Shown here piece after piece: positions 60,017 to 64,000 of a stretch of 64,000 nt of DNA (position 1 is its first letter; each line of letters starts with the position of its first letter). The position numbers were made by a program, and so were the translations under genes. The DNA comes from Narthecium ossifragum (Eukaryota > Streptophyta > Magnoliopsida > Dioscoreales > Nartheciaceae), in NCBI GenBank assembly GCA_963920575.1, contig OY986969.1, forward strand, positions 10,165,096 to 10,229,095. The letters run 5' to 3'. The notes below the pieces were generated by a model, which was not told where the DNA came from, did no database searches, and saw nothing but the letters and a program-made list of their open reading frames with translations.

Positions 60017-61790
60017 TGATAAGTCACTAATTATTTATAATTAAACCCCTTAAATTACCTTTGTTAGGCCTAGAGAGGTTGTCTTTGATGTCATATTGCT
60101 TGATTTCAGGTTTAAGTAGGTTTTGGGAAGAAATACAAGAAATTCGGCTAAAATGAAGAAAAATATAGCTCCGTCGACCATTGGGAAAATATTCGTCAGA
60201 TATTCTCTGAAACTTCAAATATTCTAAAACTTTGGGAAATTGTAGAAGACTCAGAGATCTACAATGTTACTGTTGGACACATTGCGAGATTCCTGATGGT
60301 ATGATGACAGCTTGAAGAATAGTTGAAGATTTACAAACTGGAAAGCTGCTCCGTCGATGCTGAAGAGAATATTCGCCAAATATTCTACATTAATTAGAAT
60401 ATTATGAAATATTTTGGAGATGACAGAAGACTTCCAGATCTAGAATTTTCCTGTAGAAGACTTTCTCAGATTCCTAATAAATTAGCTTCAGAATTGATTA
60501 CAAATCGGGGTATGATGACAGTTTGAAGAATAGTTGAAGATTTACAAACTGGAAAGCTGCTCCATCGATGCTGAAGAGAATATTCGCCAAATATTCTACA
60601 TTAATTAGAATATTATGAAATATTTTGGAGATGACAGAAGACTTCCAGTTCTAGAATTTTCCTGTTGAAGACTTTCTCAGATTCCTAACAGATTAGCTTC
60701 AGAATTGATTACAAATCGGAATTCTGAGTAGGAATTGAAGAATAAGGAAGCTGATGACGTGGCAGTTATTAACCCAGTCAAACTGGGAAGTCCGATCGAT
60801 CGGTTTGAGTCCGATCGATCTCTCCGATGACGTCAGCAATCCAGAAATTAGGGAAATTAGAGTTTAACCTCTGTTAGGACTCCTAATTCGGAGGTTTAGG
60901 GTTTCTGATATATAAAGGGGTCATCCAGCCGAAAAATATCATCTTTTGGAGCACTTTTTGAGGAGAAGGTGAGGGTTTTGAAGACGGTGATCATTCCGCG
61001 GGGATCGACGGCTTCATCTTCTACACATATGCCTGATTTCCAAGAGATGAGTGGCTAGTTTTCTTGTTCTTAGGAATACCATGAAACCCTAGTGTAACTT
61101 TTGATCTTTCTTAGTTGGATTTTTGTGAACTTCTCTACGTATAATCTCAAAAATATGGTTTTAATGATTATAGAGTTGAAGGAACAGAGTTTCGTTGACG
61201 TATTATTAGTCCTACATGATGGTTGTACTTGAGTGTAGAGATTCATGAGATAGTTTGCATGTGGTTTGTGATTTACCTTTGAGATAATCTATGCTACGTG
61301 AAGATAAGTCATGCTAAGGTCATTAGGAGTAGAATAACTTAAGATAATGGTAGGACCGAGGATGATTTATGCCAAACAAAGATAGGTTATGCCGTAGGGA
61401 ACATAAAACCTTCTTTTAGGGATTCGTGTGAGCTTGTAGCCATACGATCCATAATACTTAGAGAAGTGATCAAGATGATAACTATAGAAGATTAAGGGTG
61501 AAACTAGGGTGGATTGTGTATTTCCTAAGACATCTTTTTCCATCTGATTAAAACCTTAATATTTTCTTTTGCTTTCTTAGATAGTTTCAGTTAGATCAAT
61601 CTATCATTAAAGTGTTTGGTTTAGATCAAGAGTTTTGAGAATCGATTTTAGTTTTCCTAGTAATTCCCTGTGGTTCGACTCCGGATTTCACCACTAGTCT
61701 ACCTAGTAGTATTAGTGATTGAACAAGGATATAAATTTAAGATTTGATTGAGGTTAGCAATGTTTTAACGACAATGTTCACGAGCGATCA
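60017..61790 (+). mobile_element. Athila-like solo LTR
   Basis: A 1774 bp LTR begins TGATAAGTCACTAA and ends GAGCGATCA, with perfect ATACA duplications at 60012-60016 and 61791-61795. TATATAAA is at 60909-60916. An octamer pair at 60794/60813 (19 bp spacing) lies about 100 bp upstream. The orientation follows the TATA box. The end region with ccctgtggttcgactccgg resembles Athila-type LTR ends. No internal sequence remains. Confidence 0.92.
60298..60719 (+). repeat. 211 bp tandem duplication in the solo LTR
   Basis: Two copies start at ggtatgatgacag (60298 and 60509) and end at caaatcgg. They differ at only a few bases, so the duplication is recent relative to LTR decay. Confidence 0.92.
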
Positions 61791-61943
61791 ATACAGCACG
61801 GTAAAGCATCACTCACATTATTCAAACTTTCCAAATTTCACAAGAAATCTTACATCAAATGAAATCGCTATACCAACACAAAATTTTCGAGCCCTGCGTG
61901 TTCAAATCACATAAATTTCACACGCAGGCCTCGAGGGGGCATC
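61791..61943 (+). other. End of the Tat internal region and polypurine tract
   Basis: No gene is seen. The tract tcgagggggcatc ends at 61943, directly before the 3' LTR, and is the likely plus-strand primer. Confidence 0.8.
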
Positions 61944-64000
61944 TGTTGACATCGATTTTAGATAAGGCTAAGTCGATGATATTTGCGAAATTCCCCCGGC
62001 TGAATCCGCATGCACCAAATCCAAACTGGCTCATACACAGTCGAGTCCATCCAAACCCCCTACATATTCCCGGTTTTAACGGCATCCTATACAAACCGGA
62101 GGAACATTGGTATTTTGGTAATTTTATCCACCCAAGGGTATTTTGGGAATTTAGACCAAAAAACATGTCTAAATTTCCCACTACACTCCAAAATAGCCCT
62201 TACATAGCTTTGACGGCATCCTAAATAAGCTGTGTAAATATAGGGGCGTTTTGGTAATTTTCCACAACATCAGGAGCATTATAGAAAATTCCCTAAAATA
62301 AATAAAGGAAAAATCCGAAAATTCAAAATAAACCCAAACAAATACCTAAACTCAAATTCGCCTAAGTCCCGTCCAGGGCGATGAGCGCGACATGTGCGCG
62401 CACATGACTTGCATACATCAAGTCTAAAATATGCGCGTCACATAATGCGCGCGCAGGTGTCCATGACACGTGCAACATAGACGCGTCGTCATGCATCGCG
62501 TCCAAATTAAAATATGCCCAAATCTCGGCAAAAATATACGTGCGCTACATAATGCGCACACGTACCCATGACACACACAAAAGTCGCGTTGCCATGCGTC
62601 GCGCCTAAACAACCAGACCGAAAGGGTATTTTGGTCATATAACCCCAAGGGGCATTTTGGTCATTTCACATCTTCAGGGGTGTGAAAATCTAAAATAGAG
62701 GTATTTTCTCTACTCTGAGGGCATTTCGGTCCGAAATACATATGACCGATAAAAATGGTATTTTCGTAATTTACAACCGGCTTGCCCGGGGATATTTCAG
62801 TAAATTCTCCGAATATCACATAAAATTTAAAATTCAAACAAGACATTCAAAATTTGAACAAATGTTCGACAGCCGAATAATTATTCAAATTCAAGATAAA
62901 TACTTAAAAATTCAATAAATATTCAAAATTCAAACAAGTTCACACATGAACTTGAAATTTAAATGGAGCTTTCAAATTTAAACAAAACCATTCAAATCTT
63001 CAAATGGATATTTTAAATTTAAATTCCAAATCCCAACTCCCTAATCTAAATAGTTAGGAAATCCTAACCTCTTCATATCCCAACGGATGCCAGATCTTAA
63101 CCCACTCGTCTGATGATTAAAAGAAATCATGACACCTCAGCTTCCCAATGATACACCCGGAGATCAAATCTCAACATCCCTGGGATATCCCATGATACGC
63201 TCCTGCGTATCTCACAGAGCTCTCAAACAGACATCCAAACACCCCGATTCCTATAAGAAGAGGAGAAGTGGAACATATCGGGCTGGCAAAAATTGGAGAA
63301 AGCAGAGAGAAGGCTGACAGAGAGGAAGAAGGAGGAGGAGAAGGAGATCGCCCGCGCTCATCCAGGAAAACTCCACCACCTCGCCCACTCTGCTCCAGCC
63401 CGAGGACACCCATCGCCGGCGTCCGCTGATCCAGCCCAAGGAGTGGTCGTCGTCGCCGCTGCCCAACCAGAGAAACCCATCGTCGCCGTATTCCTCGAGC
63501 CAGCCAGGGAACCCATCGCTGCTTAAGGAGGAACCCATCCATCGCCGTCCGCAGATCCAGCCCAAAGGGGAAACCCATCGTTCATCTTCCTCTGTTCCAG
63601 CTAGCGGAAGCACCCAAACTAGCGGAACCCATCCATCGCCAGTCTTCATCTTCCTCTGTTCCAGCCAGCGGAACCCAACAAAGCCCGTCCACAGCCTCAA
63701 GCACACAGCATCAAGCCTACACCCAACGTGATGCAGCTCCCCTGCTTCCAGGCGACGTGCCGACGGCTTCAAAGCTCCGGCGTCTTCCTCAACTTTATCT
63801 CCGGCGCATCACAACCTTCGACTCCATCGGCTTTGACAACACCAGCTCCGACACTCGGATAACGCCAACAGCCTCGAAGCCCCGGTGACAAAAACTCAAA
63901 CTCCAGCGATGAAGGTTGCGGTCCCAAATATTATTTTTTTTACGTAAAAAGCTTATTTTATCGGATCTAGATTCGGAGGTGTTCCCTACGGGGATGTAAA
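61944..64000 (+). repeat. Tat 3' LTR (truncated by the window)
   Basis: It starts TGTTGACATCG and matches the split 5' LTR. It shows the empty site for the solo LTR (near 63200) and the TATA box at 63252-63258. By comparison with the 5' LTR, about 135 bp remain beyond the window. The 173-codon Leu-rich frame on the minus strand is not a gene. Confidence 0.93.

Larger units (their letters stand above)
39922..64000 (+). mobile_element. Tat-lineage Gypsy element (right end off-window)
   Basis: The element runs from a 5' LTR (39922-41174 plus 45918-46801) through a primer site, pol, a 3' tandem array and an antisense ORF to a 3' LTR starting at 61944. Pol has a G-patch-like region, RT, RNase H, then a second archaeal-type RNase H before integrase, which is the hallmark of the Tat clade. 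Four independent LTR insertions split it. The 5' terminus reads TATTGAC where the 3' LTR has TGTTGAC, a single change. Confidence 0.92.

Noticed and set aside
63251..63772. 173-codon minus-strand ORF rich in Trp, Gly and Leu
   Set aside because: It lies within the Tat 3' LTR over gaacccatc repeats, and the 5' LTR copy is broken. It is a shadow of repeat composition.

Overview
This 64 kb window is plant nuclear DNA made almost entirely of nested LTR retrotransposons. I see no convincing host gene, rRNA, tRNA or CRISPR array. A flowering plant with a large, repeat-rich genome is implied by the lineages present: Ty3/Gypsy chromovirus (Tekay/Del-like), Athila-like and Tat-like elements, and Ty1/Copia elements of the SIRE/Maximus type, with plant primer-binding sites for tRNA-iMet and tRNA-Asp. 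The species cannot be named from the sequence alone.

Layout of the left half (1-39729): the host is one plus-strand SIRE-like Copia element (Copia A). Its 5' LTR starts left of the window and its 3' LTR ends at 39729. Its 5' LTR is cut by an antisense Gypsy LTR (1-1584 and 11149-12161), which is itself cut by a structurally complete chromovirus, E1 (1585-11148, duplication TAAAA). The first codons of Copia A gag are cut by an antisense, pol-less Copia element B (13034-17877), which carries a Copia solo LTR (14262-15453). The distal gag is cut by an Athila-like element (19153-32638, duplication TCACC), which carries a second Athila-like element (20782-29051, duplication ATCAT). Copia A resumes at 32644 with pol, an extra 3' ORF and the 3' LTR.

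Layout of the right half (39730-64000): a 192 bp antisense Copia remnant is followed by a Tat-lineage Gypsy element that runs off the right edge. The Tat element carries four separate LTR insertions, each flanked by a perfect 5 bp duplication: a solo LTR in its 5' LTR (41175-45917, CCTGC), two in its 3' tandem array (51978-54659, CTCCA; 54975-58094, ATTAC), and one before its 3' LTR (60017-61790, ATACA). The first is itself invaded by an antisense LTR of the same type (43397-45897, ACGCG).

All coding regions are decayed, and most premature stops look like C-to-T or G-to-A transitions. The Tat pol is the best preserved, with an intact YVDD box and a second, archaeal-type RNase H.

The most unusual signal is cis-acting. 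The palindromic octamer GATCGATC occurs more than 70 times by eye, where about one is expected by chance. It is usually in pairs whose starts lie 19-23 bp apart, about two helical turns. The pairs sit just upstream of the TATA box, and in the chromovirus also in the transcribed leader, of LTRs from lineages that are otherwise unrelated. The Copia LTRs carry a related octamer code with 12 bp spacing.
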